64,000 nucleotides of DNA from Schistosoma mansoni. Lineage: Eukaryota; Platyhelminthes; Trematoda; Strigeidida; Schistosomatidae. The stretch is from the NCBI RefSeq assembly GCF_000237925.1, contig NC_031497.1:22201249-22265248 (forward strand), read 5' to 3'. Each line of letters begins with the position of its first letter. Position 1 is the stretch's first letter. Of this stretch, positions 22,798 through 30,353 are shown piece by piece. Made by a program: the position numbers and the translations under genes. The notes beneath the pieces were generated by a model. It did no database searches. It was given only the letters and a program-made list of their open reading frames with translations, and was not told where the DNA came from.

Positions 22798-25700
22798 TTT
22801 TACTTATATCATAGATTTTGGCCAGTTATTGATAACGCGTTGCGTAAAGCTGCAATTGATCGTTCTGTTGAAGTACGCTTACTAATCAGCAAATGGAATC
22901 ATACTTTGTCATCTACTGAGAATTTTTTGAATTCCCTACGAGCAATTTATGGAGTTCAATCAGCTCAAGTTCGTGTTGTAAGTCAATGAGAATTAATTTT
23001 TATTTTCATTTTCCCCATTGACCATTATTCAAATTGTGTCTTCAACTGTAATAAAAAACACATTCATTATGCATCAGTTTTTGGTTAGATTAGAAATCAC
23101 TGGTCACAGAATATGATGTTCTGAGACGACGCTAAATACTCTTGACAAAAGTGGAAGATTACTTTACTGAAACTGTAAAACTTTGAGAAGGGCGTTTAAA
23201 CCGATAACTTTAAATACCTTGACTGATTAAACTAGAAAACCATACACTTGTTTACAGTGATTAACTGAAATTATCTACAGTTCTAAAGTAATCGAACACA
23301 TCATAACGCAAGTGTTTTATCCGAAGAAGATTAAATTATGGGTAAATCCCGGGATATATATATATATCATGAGCTTTCAATTGACCTATTGGTTATTATT
23401 ATACGATTTACTATTCTCAAGTTATCCTCAATCTATTAGTTACAGTCTCTCGCCCTCACAGTCACTTTTGCCTAGATCTTCTACAATTGTTGTGCCCTTA
23501 TTTTGCGGTGTTATGCGGTCTGGTCTGCTTGTATATAAACTACGTATGTCTGAAATATATTATTCTTACAGTGAAGGCTGAGACTGCATTCTGAACTCAA
23601 CGGACAGAGGAGCAAGGCTAGGCGAGAAGTACCAATAAGGATCCAGTGTTGACTCAAAGCTGCTAATGTTGGTTGACGTTTAGCACACGAACAAGGTCCT
23701 ATGAGTCGGCATTCTGATTGGCGACTTTGTAACGTGATAATTGACAGGGGCTAAAGTCATAAGAGCAATGAAAAACAAAGCTGTTGTAATATTATACTAG
23801 AACAATCACATAGTCACTTATTTCATTTAGTCGGTATGTACACCAAAAAGTTAGTATTTATGAACGTTAAATATTTGTGTGAAGATATACAATTTGGGTA
23901 AGGTTGACTCATTTATTAAATATGTGTCTGGTATTTCTTAGTCTTGACATGTACAGGCTGGCCTTGTGAAGTCACCGTATATTAAAATACTACTTTTAAA
24001 GAGATAGAGTCACTAGTGTGTTTAACTATAACTGTCTGTAGCATTATGGGTTTAGTCTTGGCCGGATACTTAGAGAGTAGCCCCTTCCTACAATTAGTCC
24101 ATGTACTCTCCTATATTTCCAGATATTGAGTTTACCATATTATAAATTGGGTGAAATCATAAAACTACTGACTCTTCATTTCTGGAGAAGCCGCCTAACA
24201 TCTGAACTTGTTACTTGTCGATTGGTTGTGGTCCTGAATGGCATCAAGTTAAAATAAAGTGATTTGTTTTATATTTCTACATTTCCATTGTTTGGTGTTC
24301 TCTACGTGACCTGACGTTGTGTAGGTTCAATCTATTGCGGGATTGTGGATACTGACTGAAACAGATTCCTGATTTTTAGAAGTACTTTACGTGATGTTAA
24401 TGAGTGATAAAAACTGACATTAAAGTATTCACTAAATTATTTTTAAAATAGATTGTTGTATTTTTTGCGTTTTTTTAACAGCGTTACTTTATTGTACCTT
24501 CATATACTGATGCACAAAAAAGAATACCATATGCTCGGGTGAATCATAATAAATACATGGTAACCGATAAAACAGCCTACATAGGTAAGCATTTTACAGT
24601 ATGGAAAAATGATAATAATTAGTGGGTCAAATCGATCAAGTTTGTACAAGAATGTGTTTATATATCAGCAGTAAATTCTTGTCATGTTTCGTTACTGGTG
24701 TTACATGTACTATATATATATATATTATTGAACTGTTATTAAATATTCAAGCAGATTTCAAATAGGTTCACCATTACAATAGTTCTGATCACAGTATCAA
24801 TTGATTCTGGTTCGCTTCTCTGAGAAAGCATGCGTTTTTTCATATAACAGATATACTTGGCTGAGGTGTGCAGTTATTTAATAAATAAGTAAATTCAGCT
24901 TTGTCATGATTGCCTTCAGTGTTGAGACACAATTATTAAGATTCTACTTAAGGAACTCCATCTGTAGCTCTTCTAGGGTTACTACCGGTCCCAATCCCGG
25001 GTAAAGGAGGAGGGTTGGTCATCAAGTCAGCAACCCTATCCCGTGCAAAACGACCTTGTTAAAGAAACACTAACCACCCCTCCGATTTCAAGGATATTTT
25101 TTTCAGGAGAATTATGACGCCTCATGGTGAAAACCGAGATTCTTCGGAATCTGTGAGGCTGATGCCTTTTCTAACAACCAGAGCAACAATTAATATTAAT
25201 GTTCGGAGACTGGTAGGACCAATCAAATAGCTGCGGAAATAAAGGGATACAACTTGGTGTTTCTCGGAATCCTTAAAACTCGTTGGACCCAAGCTGGACA
25301 GAAAAAGATAGATTCAAGAGAGATGTTGCTGTACTCTGGTCAAGAAGAGGAAAATGCTCCTCATACTCAGGGAGTTGCTCTGATGCTATCCGAAGAAGCA
25401 CGTAAAGCACTTGTAGGATATGATTGATCGTTGAGCGTGGACAGAAGCCACAGCCTACGGACTACTAAATATATGTTTTCCCTTCCTGTCATCCATTTCT
25501 ACTCCTGACTCACTGAGTGTAACTGCTGTTAACTGTATTGAATTAAATATTATCTATTGTTAATCTGGTTTTCTATTCTGGATCGTGAATCATAGTTCTG
25601 ATATTACGTGATTAGTCTTATTAAGGTATTACCGTATTATACAAGTCGGAGAGAAAAAATATTTCAAAAATCCGTTATGCCAATAATATAAAAAAAGTTA

Positions 25701-28700
25701 AAATTGAGGTTAATTAATTAAAACTATACATGAGTATAATATTTACAGTTATAAACGTGATTTGAATATGGACTGGTTTTTATAGTGATCCAGCAGTAGT
25801 TGAAAATGTTTGATGAACAAAGACACAGAAACCACTAACCAGTATACGATTGTGTATGCTGAACTTTTACCGATCATATGCGCTATATTCACAAGGTGAG
25901 ACAATACTTCATTTGTAATGGGTTATTTTTGTTGTGACGAATGTGATATCGAAGGTGTAACTTTTGGGGACTGATTTACATCTCAATATTGCTTTCATTT
26001 GTATTTCATCATTACTAAGTAGTAGGACAATCATGTTTCTATATTCTGTTTATTGTAAGCTTCCTTTAGACCCTTAGCTATTATTGTCTTATTATTCTTA
26101 ATTTACTGCTGATCAGTTATTAATAGATAGCCCATTTTCATAGCCACTTTTGACTTGTTTGTGTGTAACTGATTTGGTATACTATCCACTCACACAAGGT
26201 GAAATTTTGGATAGAATAATAAATCTAATTTGAATTCTTATAATAAAGGTAACAGTGAAACTCAAATAACTTCTGATTTTATCGTTATCAAATCGTGGCT
26301 TCTATTCTTTAACCCTAACGATAAATTTTAAGTGTATGAACATAAATATCAAAACAATAGTGATTGATAAGCAAAGATGGATAGTGGCTAGCAGTGGAAT
26401 CCAGGACGCGCGTTTCGTCCTATTTGGGACTCGTCAGCTGGATGTACCTGCGTCTCAGAGTTGATGTTCACTCTGGGACTCGAACCCAGTACCCTCGCTT
26501 CAAACGCCATCGCGTTATCCACTCGGCCACTGAGTCCTGATTGGTTTAAGTGTGATAGAAATATGTGCTAAGTGTCACTAGACTAGTAATGTTTTAACCA
26601 AAATGTATAAAGATATGGCATTCTTAGGAAAAAGTTACCGTTGTCTACAGGCATGTTCGAACATGAATCTATACAAGTGATAACATGATTATCAGAACAC
26701 ATTATTATTAAAATGGCAATAAAAAACAAATAATTGGCTCAGCGCACTCAGGGAGTCGCTCTGATGCTGTCCAAAGAAGCGCGGAAAGCACTTATGGGAT
26801 GGGAATCTCATGGATCCAGAATCATCAAAGCATCCTTCAAAACAAAGAGGAAGGGAATCAATGAACGTTATCCAATGTTATGCACCCACCAATGATAGCA
26901 ACGACGACGATAAAGATCAGTTTGACGAGAAGCTGCAAGCGACCATAGAGAAGTGGTCAGGGAAGGGCCTGATATTCCTGATGGAAGACGGAATGGATAA
27001 CATGGAGGATGAAAATATTATGGGACGATATCGACTAGGAGAAATGGATGAAAATGGTGAGAGAATTGCAAACTTATATGCCTTCAACAAAATGACTGTA
27101 AGTAGCAATATATTGCCCCACAATGAATACACAAAGCTACATGGATCTCACCGAATCACACTATACAGAACCAGATAGATCATGGCTGTATTAATAAAAA
27201 AAATCAGGTCAGTGGAAAACATGAGAACTAAGAGAGAAGCTGACATAGCTTCAGACCAAGGTGAAACTGAAGCTAAAGAAGCAATGGACAACTGGGGAAA
27301 CAGCGTTGCAAAAGTTCAATACAGTCTCCCTTCGACATACTGGTTTACTCAACGAATTCAAGATGATTCTCAACAACAGGTTCCAAGTCTTATGAGATCT
27401 ACTCACAGAACAAGTAACTACTATGGAGGACAACTGGAAAGAGATCAAAAGAGCACTAACTTCAAAGTCTCATGATGTGCTTGGTCGCAAGAAGCATCAT
27501 CATAAAGAATGGATCACTACTGCTTAACTGGATCGGATTCACGAAAAGAAGAACAAGAAGACAGCAGTTATCAAAAGTCGAACAAGAGCAGAAGAATTCA
27601 AGGCACAAGCCGAATAAAAAGGAGTGAAGAGAAACGTTAGAGTTGATAAGCGAGAAGTATGTGGAAGACCTATCAATAACAGCAGAAAAAGCTTCAAGAG
27701 AAGGAAATATAAAACAATTATATGACAACGACTAACCAGGAACAGAGTAGGCAAGCCAATCACTGAGATTCAAGGACAAAGGAACAGATGGATAGAACAC
27801 TGAGTAACTCTTGAATAGGCAAGCTCCATTGAATCATGAAGGGTAACAGTCGTAAGCAAGTTAGTAACCTAATATAATCATTCTTTATGTCACTACACTA
27901 TGTTATAAACTATTAATCTCCATATTCCTACCAGCAAGTCTCGTAGTTATTGGTACAGAAGTTGGTAGGATGCTATATGTAAAGTTGACCTAAGCCATCA
28001 TAGCAGGTGTCTTAAAGTGACGTCATCGTTTGACGACTGATTCCCATTTTGTTCAAACACATGTGATTTAAACTCACGTGACGTTACCTTTGAGCAAGGA
28101 CGAGTCAATGACTGAAACGAAATTGAATTTTGTTGAATATGTCCATATTGAGATTATTGTTTCAATGAATATTGTGTTTATGTGTATAACTATCATTTAT
28201 AAATGAAAAGAATGCATATTGATCTTAAAAATGGATTATGCGTTCAGAACTTTATGCATCTATCGAGAGATCACTGTCTTGTTAGCATAATTAATCATCA
28301 CATAGTGTGATTCGAGTACTTAAGTAGTTATGTGCAAATCAAGATGAAAGCTTACTTGTATGGTTTACACCTAATAAATTCTATTCTAAATGAACACATT
28401 TTACGAATACCAGTTGTTGATCAAGTTCATTAACAGTTCTTAATGATACTTATTTGTCTATAAAACTACACATAAACACCTGTTGCAATCGATAACAAAC
28501 AAATTACTACTTTTTAAAATCATATTTTCCTATTTAGGTACTTCTAATTGGTCCGGTGATTACTTCCTTTATACTGGTGGTGTCGCTTTCGTCTATGAAG
28601 AAGGGAACCATACTTCAAATGACTTAAATCAAGAAAATACAGATCATAGTGAATTTTGTTTACCGAAACCAATATCTCTCAGAAAACAATTGGAAAACGT

Positions 28701-28743
28701 TTTCCGTCGAGATTGGAACTCAGAGTTTACCGATGAACTTTAA
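6250..28743 (+). CDS. PLD3/PLD4-like phospholipase D family protein (8 exons, 465 aa)
   Basis: Joining 6250-6582, 14305-14416, 16822-16952, 19320-19520, 21218-21366, 22815-22977, 24482-24584 and 28538-28743 gives one 465-residue frame ending in TAA. All junctions are GT-AG and the phases match. A hydrophobic segment at residues ~7-20 is a signal peptide or signal anchor. Two complete HKD motifs are seen: H167-x-K169-x4-D174 followed by GSANMDWRS, and H385-x-K387-x4-D392 followed by GTSNWSGDY. The order [44 protein letters not shown] and FLRDW-like FRRDW follows vertebrate PLD3/PLD4 closely. Members of that group are luminal endolysosomal enzymes, best known as 5' exonucleases acting on single-stranded nucleic acid. 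That activity is inferred here, not shown. About 94% of the locus is intron filled with retroelements. The long cytosolic N-terminus of PLD3 is absent. Confidence 0.93.
6791..6814. repeat. Perfect 24 bp AT palindrome
   Basis: The 12-base arm GTATAGATATAT is followed directly by its exact reverse complement. It lies inside intron 1 and is probably just a low-complexity cruciform-prone tract. Confidence 0.8.
7210..7455 (-). mobile_element. tRNA-like SINE remnant
   Basis: The minus strand starts with an A box-like TAGGTCAGTGGTTAAGAGAA. It continues through a decayed B box region to GGTTTGGGAAACCAGGTAGT and ATCACTAATACTGAGAGTGTGG. The block GGTTTGGACAACCGAGTAGT plus ATCATTAGCC at 60030-60075 appears to be the same family. 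It has no coding content. Confidence 0.55.
7600..7690 (+). repeat. Short segment shared with the 47.7 kb Penelope-like tail
   Basis: Bases 7632-7685 (TACCCAATGCTCAGTTTATT onward to TTGGTA-TTGATACC) resemble 47737-47800. It is probably the flank of a decayed Penelope-like tail into which the SR2-like element landed. Confidence 0.4.
8361..8414 (+). repeat. ATT microsatellite in the SR2-like 5' UTR
   Basis: Imperfect ATT/ACT triplet run between the conserved 5' UTR module and the ORF. The short non-autonomous relatives lack it. Confidence 0.8.
8543..11593 (+). CDS. SR2-like endonuclease / reverse transcriptase, 1016 aa
   Basis: Uninterrupted polyprotein of a target-primed retrotransposon. An AP-like endonuclease occupies residues ~15-290 ([37 protein letters not shown]). 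The reverse transcriptase lies at ~490-800, with [46 protein letters not shown], the catalytic [30 protein letters not shown] and [12 protein letters not shown]-terminal [13 protein letters not shown]...LPGWGPRDG tail follows. The RT catalytic aspartates are all present. The endonuclease is abnormal: the usual GDFNA-x-x-G reads GNLNAQVW and the usual SDHAL reads SDLAL, so two catalytic residues are replaced. The start was chosen as the first ATG of the frame, ~20 residues before the domain. Shadow frames on both strands are not genes. Confidence 0.92.
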   Translation: MLPPITNTEAVFLKPRTPFKLASFNVRTLMQIGQQMGLAMSLESLNVDVCCLSEIRIQDSSEVLQIRSPSVASKSLFHVRLSGDSVASSSGRAGVGVVLSARAEAALIDWIPINSRLCAVRLESSIKVRRNRREKRCLFVISAYAPTDCSPDAIKDEFYHQLTVLLQKARSTDIVVLAGNLNAQVWRLGTEESRLGGRWGLVGRRTDNGDRLLQLCTDHNLFLVSTNFWHSHRRCAAWRPPSASQAWTQIDHITISYRWRGCVQDCRSFWSTYLESDLALVCANLTLLFSGRRVDHHQRIDVSKLAATSVASRYRAELASRLATIPSKSIDEHWLHLHDSMKMASKAACGFAKRPAYKHWVSSGSLQLIEARRSTPGDREFDHKRRLLRNEIGQSLRKDREAWWSERANEMEAAAASGNCRKLFQLIRATDSKKSGVSETIYEDDGMPITNISRRLGRWAEFFEGQFNWPAAPATSTSLSCPPWPVTTDPPNEAEVRKELQLLKRYKSPGPDDLPTALFKDGGDFLVKELTVLFAKVWELESVPTSWNVSIAVPVFKKGSHSFCNNYRGISLLPIASKLLASVILRRLFKTRERLTREEQAGFRSGRGCIDHIFTLRPMLEHRHTYRRPTIVVFLDIRAAFDSLDRTVLWDCLLKKGVPEKFINILKALYTNTSGRVRAYNHLSPLFHSSSGVRQGCPISPFLFNFAIDDILETALMDVSNGGVDLLPGERLLDLEYADDIVLLCDNAQGMQSALNQLAISVRRYGMCFAPSKCKVLLQDWQDSHSVLTLDGEQIEVVEKFVYLGSYISAGGGVSDEIDARIMKARAAYANLGHLWRLRDVSLAVKGRIYNASVRAVLLYACETWPLRVEDVRRLSVFDHRCLRRIADIQWQHHVSNAEVRHRVFGRRDDNSIGVTILKHRLRWLGHVLRMSSQRLPRRALFADSGTGWKKRRGGQCMTWCRGMKESCKGLAFVGPSRLPGWGPRDGATQWLETLSDMAQNRSQWRSCCNLLLLSS
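11758..12145 (+). other. GC-richer segment, possible 5' leader of the family 2 element
   Basis: Less AT-rich than its surroundings. It contains an ATG at 12103 opening a short frame ([13 protein letters not shown]) that is cut by the 263 bp duplication. The family 2 endonuclease frame resumes at 12409 after that block, so this may be the leader of that element. I could not match it to a second copy in the window. Confidence 0.3.
12146..12408 (+). repeat. 263 bp direct duplication, copy 2
   Basis: Appears identical to 1457-1719 over its whole length. It is bounded on the right, base for base, by the family 2 endonuclease fragment. No terminal repeats or target-site duplications were seen, so ordinary retrotransposition is unlikely. 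A templated filler inserted during break repair, or an assembly artefact, are the options. Confidence 0.85.
12409..13689 (+). pseudogene. Family 2 RTE-like endonuclease fragment, interrupted
   Basis: [17 protein letters not shown], then (after a 528 bp insertion) [67 protein letters not shown] with a frameshift, and [20 protein letters not shown]. This is an AP endonuclease domain that, unlike the intact ORF at 8543, keeps the catalytic GDFNAQLG and SDHAL motifs. Two short non-autonomous elements break it, at 12462-12989 and from 13690. There are frameshifts near 13370 and 13580. Confidence 0.85.
12462..12989 (+). mobile_element. Short non-autonomous SR2-like element, copy a
   Basis: About 528 bp that begin CCCCAAATGCCCTGG and run through the SR2-like 5' UTR module (resembling 7862-8300). 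It then jumps to the last ~70 bp of the SR2-like element (GCGCATAT...TTTAAATAAATAAA). The ORF is wholly absent. It is flanked by a 10 bp target-site duplication, TAACATTCGC, at 12452-12461 and 12990-12999. The interrupted endonuclease frame resumes exactly after it, which shows a genuine insertion. Confidence 0.9.
13690..13974 (-). mobile_element. Short non-autonomous SR2-like element, copy d, 5'-truncated
   Basis: Minus-strand copy with the AAATAAATAAAAT tail at the left, the CACAAATC/GATTTGTG hairpin at 13753-13774 and the distal part of the 5' UTR module. It stops at about 13974 (GAGCTCCAGTATCCTGAGCG), so the first ~270 bp are missing. It interrupts the family 2 endonuclease remnant. Confidence 0.8.
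13975..14304. other. End of intron 1, non-coding
   Basis: AT-rich. The frame open from 14221 becomes coding only at 14305. Confidence 0.5.
14305..14416 (+). CDS. PLD-like gene, exon 2
   Basis: Codes [13 protein letters not shown]...NLTES plus one base. It continues the frame of exon 1 in phase 0 (after CAAG at 14301-14304) and ends with G before GTGAGT. It aligns with the KGVNVRIA region of PLD3-type proteins. The acceptor has a weak pyrimidine tract, so this boundary is the least certain of the gene. Confidence 0.8.
14417..15097. other. Intron 2, unique part
   Basis: AT-rich, no repeat or gene recognised. Confidence 0.4.
15098..15492 (-). mobile_element. Short non-autonomous SR2-like element, copy g, 3'-truncated
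   Basis: Minus-strand copy of the SR2-like 5' UTR module. On its own strand it starts at CCCCTACATGCCCTG (15492), the same 5' end as the other short copies, and stops near CCCACAAATCTAATGAGATG without the 3' tail. Several substitutions make it older than copies a and c. Confidence 0.75.
15493..16455 (+). pseudogene. SR2-like element, 5'-truncated and internally deleted
   Basis: Starts in the RT domain ([20 protein letters not shown]), runs nearly identical to 10110-10580 through [15 protein letters not shown], and then jumps from RVRAYNH directly to [13 protein letters not shown]. The catalytic YADD region and connection are therefore deleted. A 3' UTR and AAATAAATAAATT tail end it at 16455. 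The open frame at 15300-16052 fuses antisense 5' UTR of the neighbouring short element to this RT piece and is not a real gene. Confidence 0.85.
16456..16821. other. Intron 2, unique part before exon 3
   Basis: AT-rich, ending in a T-rich acceptor (TTCTTTTTAG). Confidence 0.4.
16822..16952 (+). CDS. PLD-like gene, exon 3 (first HKD motif)
   Basis: After one carried base the exon reads [15 protein letters not shown], then [20 protein letters not shown] and LTQ. The H-x-K-x4-D catalytic signature and the downstream GSxN are complete. It ends phase 0 before GTTAGT. Confidence 0.95.
17180..17381 (-). mobile_element. SINE remnant with decayed hammerhead, split by an LTR-bearing segment
   Basis: The minus strand shows GACCACTTCCAACCTCCATG and TTACCTTAATATAT. 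This is the 3' part of the SINE seen intact at 18196-18322, preceded by a decayed hammerhead (GTAGCAAGAAAACTGGGTT). Its tRNA-like head is probably the piece at 18018-18140, separated by the LTR segment and the assembly gap. The first 60 bp (17184-17240) directly repeat 18140-18200. Confidence 0.55.
17382..17817 (+). repeat. LTR family A copy plus 230 bp shared flank
   Basis: 17614-17817 is the first ~200 bp of LTR family A (TGTTATATCCCGAAGAG...). The remainder is lost in the gap. The whole block 17382-17817 is nearly identical, inverted, to 30151-30585. The similarity covers not only the LTR but also 17382-17613, upstream of it. Confidence 0.8.
17818..18017. other. Assembly gap of 200 N
   Basis: Unsequenced. 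Copy length at 29839-30353 implies that at least ~310 bp of LTR are missing here, so 200 is likely a placeholder. Confidence 0.9.
18018..18140 (-). mobile_element. tRNA-like SINE head
   Basis: The minus strand reads GGCCCGAATAGCTCAGTGGT (strong A box) and then CGGGATAGAATCCGCC (B box-like), followed by CAGGTCCCTCAAGAT into the gap. It is not a functional tRNA gene: the acceptor stem does not pair and the segment continues into SINE body sequence. Confidence 0.65.
18141..18322 (+). mobile_element. SINE body with hammerhead (GTGC type)
   Basis: Plus-strand segment with CCCCTCAAGATTACAGG, a hammerhead, then GACCACCTCCAACCACCATG and TTACCTTAATATATA at its end. It is joined to a head-less leader (TTGATTGATCACTGAGTGG) that is also present at 17184. 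It is distinct from the SM-alpha-type SINE in all parts outside the ribozyme core. Confidence 0.65.
18231..18281 (+). ncRNA. Hammerhead ribozyme, GTGC stem II type (core intact)
   Basis: Stem I arm CACCTTG, core CTGACGA, stem II GTGC-CAAGTA-GCAC, core GAAAC, short self-paired CCGGG stem III, cleavage triplet GTC, partner CAGGGTTT. Invariant bases are all present and stem II is fully Watson-Crick. Confidence 0.8.
18379..18948 (+). repeat. LTR family A, divergent copy
   Basis: Shares GTTCACAGCCACATTTGGCT, GATCTTGTACAAAT, TTTTCTATTTTGCGGT and a TATA-like GTATATAAACC with the other family A blocks, and ends near ATAACAAATATC. It is interrupted at 18449-18478 by a TA microsatellite. The ends are approximate. 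Confidence 0.5.
18449..18478. repeat. TA microsatellite
   Basis: About 15 uninterrupted TA units. Confidence 0.9.
18949..19319. other. Intron 3, unique part before exon 4
   Basis: No repeat recognised. It ends in a T-rich acceptor (TTTATAAAG). Confidence 0.4.
19320..19520 (+). CDS. PLD-like gene, exon 4
   Basis: 67 codons: [27 protein letters not shown], then [13 protein letters not shown] and a end in RVYFS. This matches the VKELGVVMYNC region after the first HKD in PLD3. Phase 0 on both sides, donor GTAAGT. Confidence 0.95.
19521..20301. other. Intron 4, unique part
   Basis: Very AT-rich, nothing recognised. Confidence 0.4.
20302..20832 (+). mobile_element. Short non-autonomous SR2-like element, copy b
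   Basis: Full-length type: the 5' end CCCCCAAATGCCCTGG, the 5' UTR module, the CACAAATC/GATTTGTG hairpin at 20739-20760, then the SR2-like 3' tail ending in AATAAAATAAAATAA. It is more diverged than copies a and c. No clear target-site duplication was found. Confidence 0.85.
20833..21217. other. Intron 4, unique part before exon 5
   Basis: AT-rich, nothing recognised. Confidence 0.4.
21218..21366 (+). CDS. PLD-like gene, exon 5
   Basis: [19 protein letters not shown], then [20 protein letters not shown] and two bases carried into exon 6. It corresponds to the NARSFIYVAVMNYLP region of PLD3. Donor GTAAGT. Confidence 0.93.
21440..22462 (-). pseudogene. SR2-like element, 5'-truncated, minus strand
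   Basis: On the minus strand it runs from just after the YADD region (RRY.. CFAPSKC-like, [40 protein letters not shown]) to the C-terminal tail, 3' UTR and an AAATAAATA-like end at 21440. There are frameshifts and stops. The part at 22160-22330 is almost identical to 10950-11130 of the intact copy. Confidence 0.85.
22463..22814. other. Intron 5, with TA microsatellite
   Basis: AT-rich. A long TA microsatellite fills 22741-22794, about 20 bp upstream of the exon 6 acceptor. Confidence 0.6.
22741..22794. repeat. TA microsatellite
   Basis: About 26 TA units, close to the acceptor of exon 6. Confidence 0.95.
22815..22977 (+). CDS. PLD-like gene, exon 6
   Basis: Completes an Arg codon and then reads [29 protein letters not shown] and so on to VRV. 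It aligns with [20 protein letters not shown] of PLD3. Phase 0 at the end, donor GTAAGT. Confidence 0.95.
22978..23344. other. Intron 6, unique part
   Basis: No repeat or gene recognised. Confidence 0.4.
23345..23790 (+). repeat. LTR family A, divergent copy
   Basis: Shares the CCTATTGGTTATTATTATAC and GATTTACTATTC region, CCCTCACAGTCACTTTTG, a TATA-like GTATATAAACTACG and GGCTAGGCGAGAAG-ACCAATAAGGAT with 18520-18800 and the minus copies. The ends are approximate. Confidence 0.5.
23791..24481. other. Intron 6, unique part before exon 7
   Basis: No repeat recognised. Ends in TTTTTTAACAG. Confidence 0.4.
24482..24584 (+). CDS. PLD-like gene, exon 7 (second HKD motif)
   Basis: [18 protein letters not shown], then [16 protein letters not shown] and one carried base. 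The second H-x-K-x4-D is complete. Donor GTAAGC. Confidence 0.96.
24585..24954. other. Intron 7, unique part
   Basis: AT-rich with a short TA run at about 24710-24725. Confidence 0.4.
24955..25432 (+). pseudogene. Family 3 RTE-like element, 5' fragment
   Basis: Begins with a GC-rich leader (TACCGGTCCCAATCCCGGGT...) that is also found inverted at 38800-38896. It then encodes decayed pieces of the endonuclease start: [37 protein letters not shown] and [16 protein letters not shown]. Those phrases are typical of RTE proteins annotated as craniofacial development protein 2-like. Stops and frameshifts are present. Confidence 0.8.
25433..26368. other. Intron 7, unique part
   Basis: No gene or repeat recognised. 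Confidence 0.4.
26369..26540 (-). mobile_element. SM-alpha-type SINE with hammerhead, leader missing
   Basis: Minus-strand copy from the tRNA-like head (GGACTCAGTGGCCGAGTGGA, then TGGGTTCGAGTCCCAG) to the tail at 26369. Nearly identical to 1990-2160. It stops just before the leader part. Confidence 0.85.
26394..26450 (-). ncRNA. Hammerhead ribozyme in SM-alpha-like SINE (core intact)
   Basis: Core CTGACGA, stem II GTCC-CAAATA-GGAC, GAAAC, short GCGCG stem III, GTC cleavage site and stem I CATCCAG/CTGGATT are all intact. This is the best-preserved copy in the window. Confidence 0.88.
26745..27865 (+). pseudogene. Family 3 RTE-like element, truncated and deleted
   Basis: Starts at [17 protein letters not shown]-like sequence and continues [38 protein letters not shown], then a broken endonuclease and linker ([32 protein letters not shown]). 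After that it skips the RT and ends in a GTAACAG-CGTAAG 3' end at about 27865. Several frames are needed to read it. Confidence 0.8.
27866..28537. other. Intron 7, unique part before exon 8
   Basis: No repeat recognised. Ends in a T-rich acceptor (TTTCCTATTTAG). Confidence 0.4.
28538..28743 (+). CDS. PLD-like gene, exon 8 (terminal)
   Basis: Completes a Gly codon and reads [19 protein letters not shown], then a variable acidic stretch, [20 protein letters not shown], Leu and TAA. It holds the GTSNWS motif after the second HKD and the conserved RDW near the C-terminus. Confidence 0.95.
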
Positions 28744-28777
28744 ATAATTTTCTCATATAATTCACTCTTATCAATGT

Positions 28778-28783
28778 AATAAA
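28778..28783 (+). terminator. Polyadenylation signal of the PLD-like gene
   Basis: AATAAA 35 bases after the stop codon. It is the first canonical signal downstream. Confidence 0.6.
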
Positions 28784-29838
28784 TTATTATTATTTATAAA
28801 CACTAAACTGATAAATGTAAGGTCAATGTTTTTTTTAAAGATAAAATAATCATTTGAAAGTTTATCGTCTAATTCCTATTTATTTAGCAGTAAATACACA
28901 TGACCATTGTTTTTTTGATATCATTGAAGATTTGTAAATAGCTTAAGAATGCATTCATCTGATCTATAGTTTATTTTAAACAAACCACTAACATTCTCAC
29001 AATAATAATATTTCTTATCATATCCAAACATGTTCGTTCGTAGTTGGACCCTAACAATTATTTGCAATTTAAATGAGACAAACTTACTCGTCTAGCTTCA
29101 TAAGGTCTACTTCACTGTAGATATTTTTTTTATTTAAATTCAAGGTATCGAACCTTTCAAATGAACTTGTTCTATTCCTTCGACATTTGACCAGTTAAAC
29201 TTGGGACGGTGCTAAGTTTAGTATAACTTGAGTGCTACGTGTTTGGATGGTATTCTCACAAAAATTTATATGACTGTGGCTTAATAATTTGATGTGATAA
29301 GTTTCAACCTTGCTGTATCGAATTTGACCTATACACTAACACTCACATAAACAGTACAGTTTAATGCCGATTTTAAACTTAATTGATGTTGATAAACTAA
29401 AACTTCATTTACAATTTAATTGATTGGTGATATACTGCATCTTAAGTCACATGACAACAGAAGTCATAAAAGAACACCTCGCTTTTTCAAACTTATGTTT
29501 GAGCTAGTGGGGTTCGAATCAATGATTTTAATGGTGAGTGGAATCCAATAGCTGAAATTGCCGCAATACATTTCCACGAAACAAATTCTAACTCGATTAT
29601 TTTAGGAACACACTACTTATTTTCAACCATTTTGTAAGTGCTGTATGTTTTCTAGAATTGTAATTTTTCACCATACTTTAGTAAGAACAACCAGAGTAAA
29701 AGTAGTTTAAAGATAATTTTTTAAAATAATCTTTGTAGTCGCTCAGGTATCTTTTCAAAAATCTTTTGAAAAAGTTGTGATACCTATAAATGCTATGTAA
29801 TTTGTTTACAGATTTTATTCAACATTAGGTGTGGATAA
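28784..29838. other. Intergenic, nothing recognised
   Basis: AT-rich DNA between the PLD-like gene and the LTR. A decayed tRNA-like B box (GGGGTTCGAATCAATG) at about 29509 may be an old SINE. Confidence 0.4.
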
Positions 29839-30353
29839 TGTTATGTCTTGTGGCCTGCGTGCCCTGTTTATATATGACGTGACGAAGCCGTCAATTAGAG
29901 AGCAGTGATTTATTGATCGGACCAATAACACACGAAACCATTACGAGCAGTCTAGAGCACTTGTCGGTCCTGCTATCTGCCTAACCCAGCCATTTAAGTC
30001 CAGAACACCAATAACAGCCTCCTCATTATGAATCATTATATTTCAAACATACTGAGTTTATATACCAATCAAACAGACTACATCATACCATAAAATAGAA
30101 AATAACATTTGTACAAGATTCAGCTAAATGTGACTGTGAATAGGGGAAACAGTAATTAATAGACTGGGTATAACTCAGGAATGGTAAATCGTATAGTAAT
30201 AGTCTATGAGTCAAAGCAAAGCTTATAATGAAAGGAACATGAATATGAATAGTTTAGTTACTTAACAATTATACAATAGGAAATATGCGTATCATAGTGG
30301 TCCATAAATAGTTCTCAAAAGTTACCATTCATAATTCTCTTCGGGATATAACA
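29839..30353 (-). repeat. LTR family A, complete solo LTR (515 bp)
   Basis: On the minus strand it starts TGTTATATCCCGAAG and ends ACAAGACATAACA, so it has short inverted ends TGTTAT/ATAACA. A TATA-like GGTATATAAAC lies upstream of GAAATATAATGATTC. It is flanked by GATAA (29834-29838) and GATAC (30354-30358), an imperfect 5 bp duplication. No retroviral genes lie next to it. Confidence 0.65.
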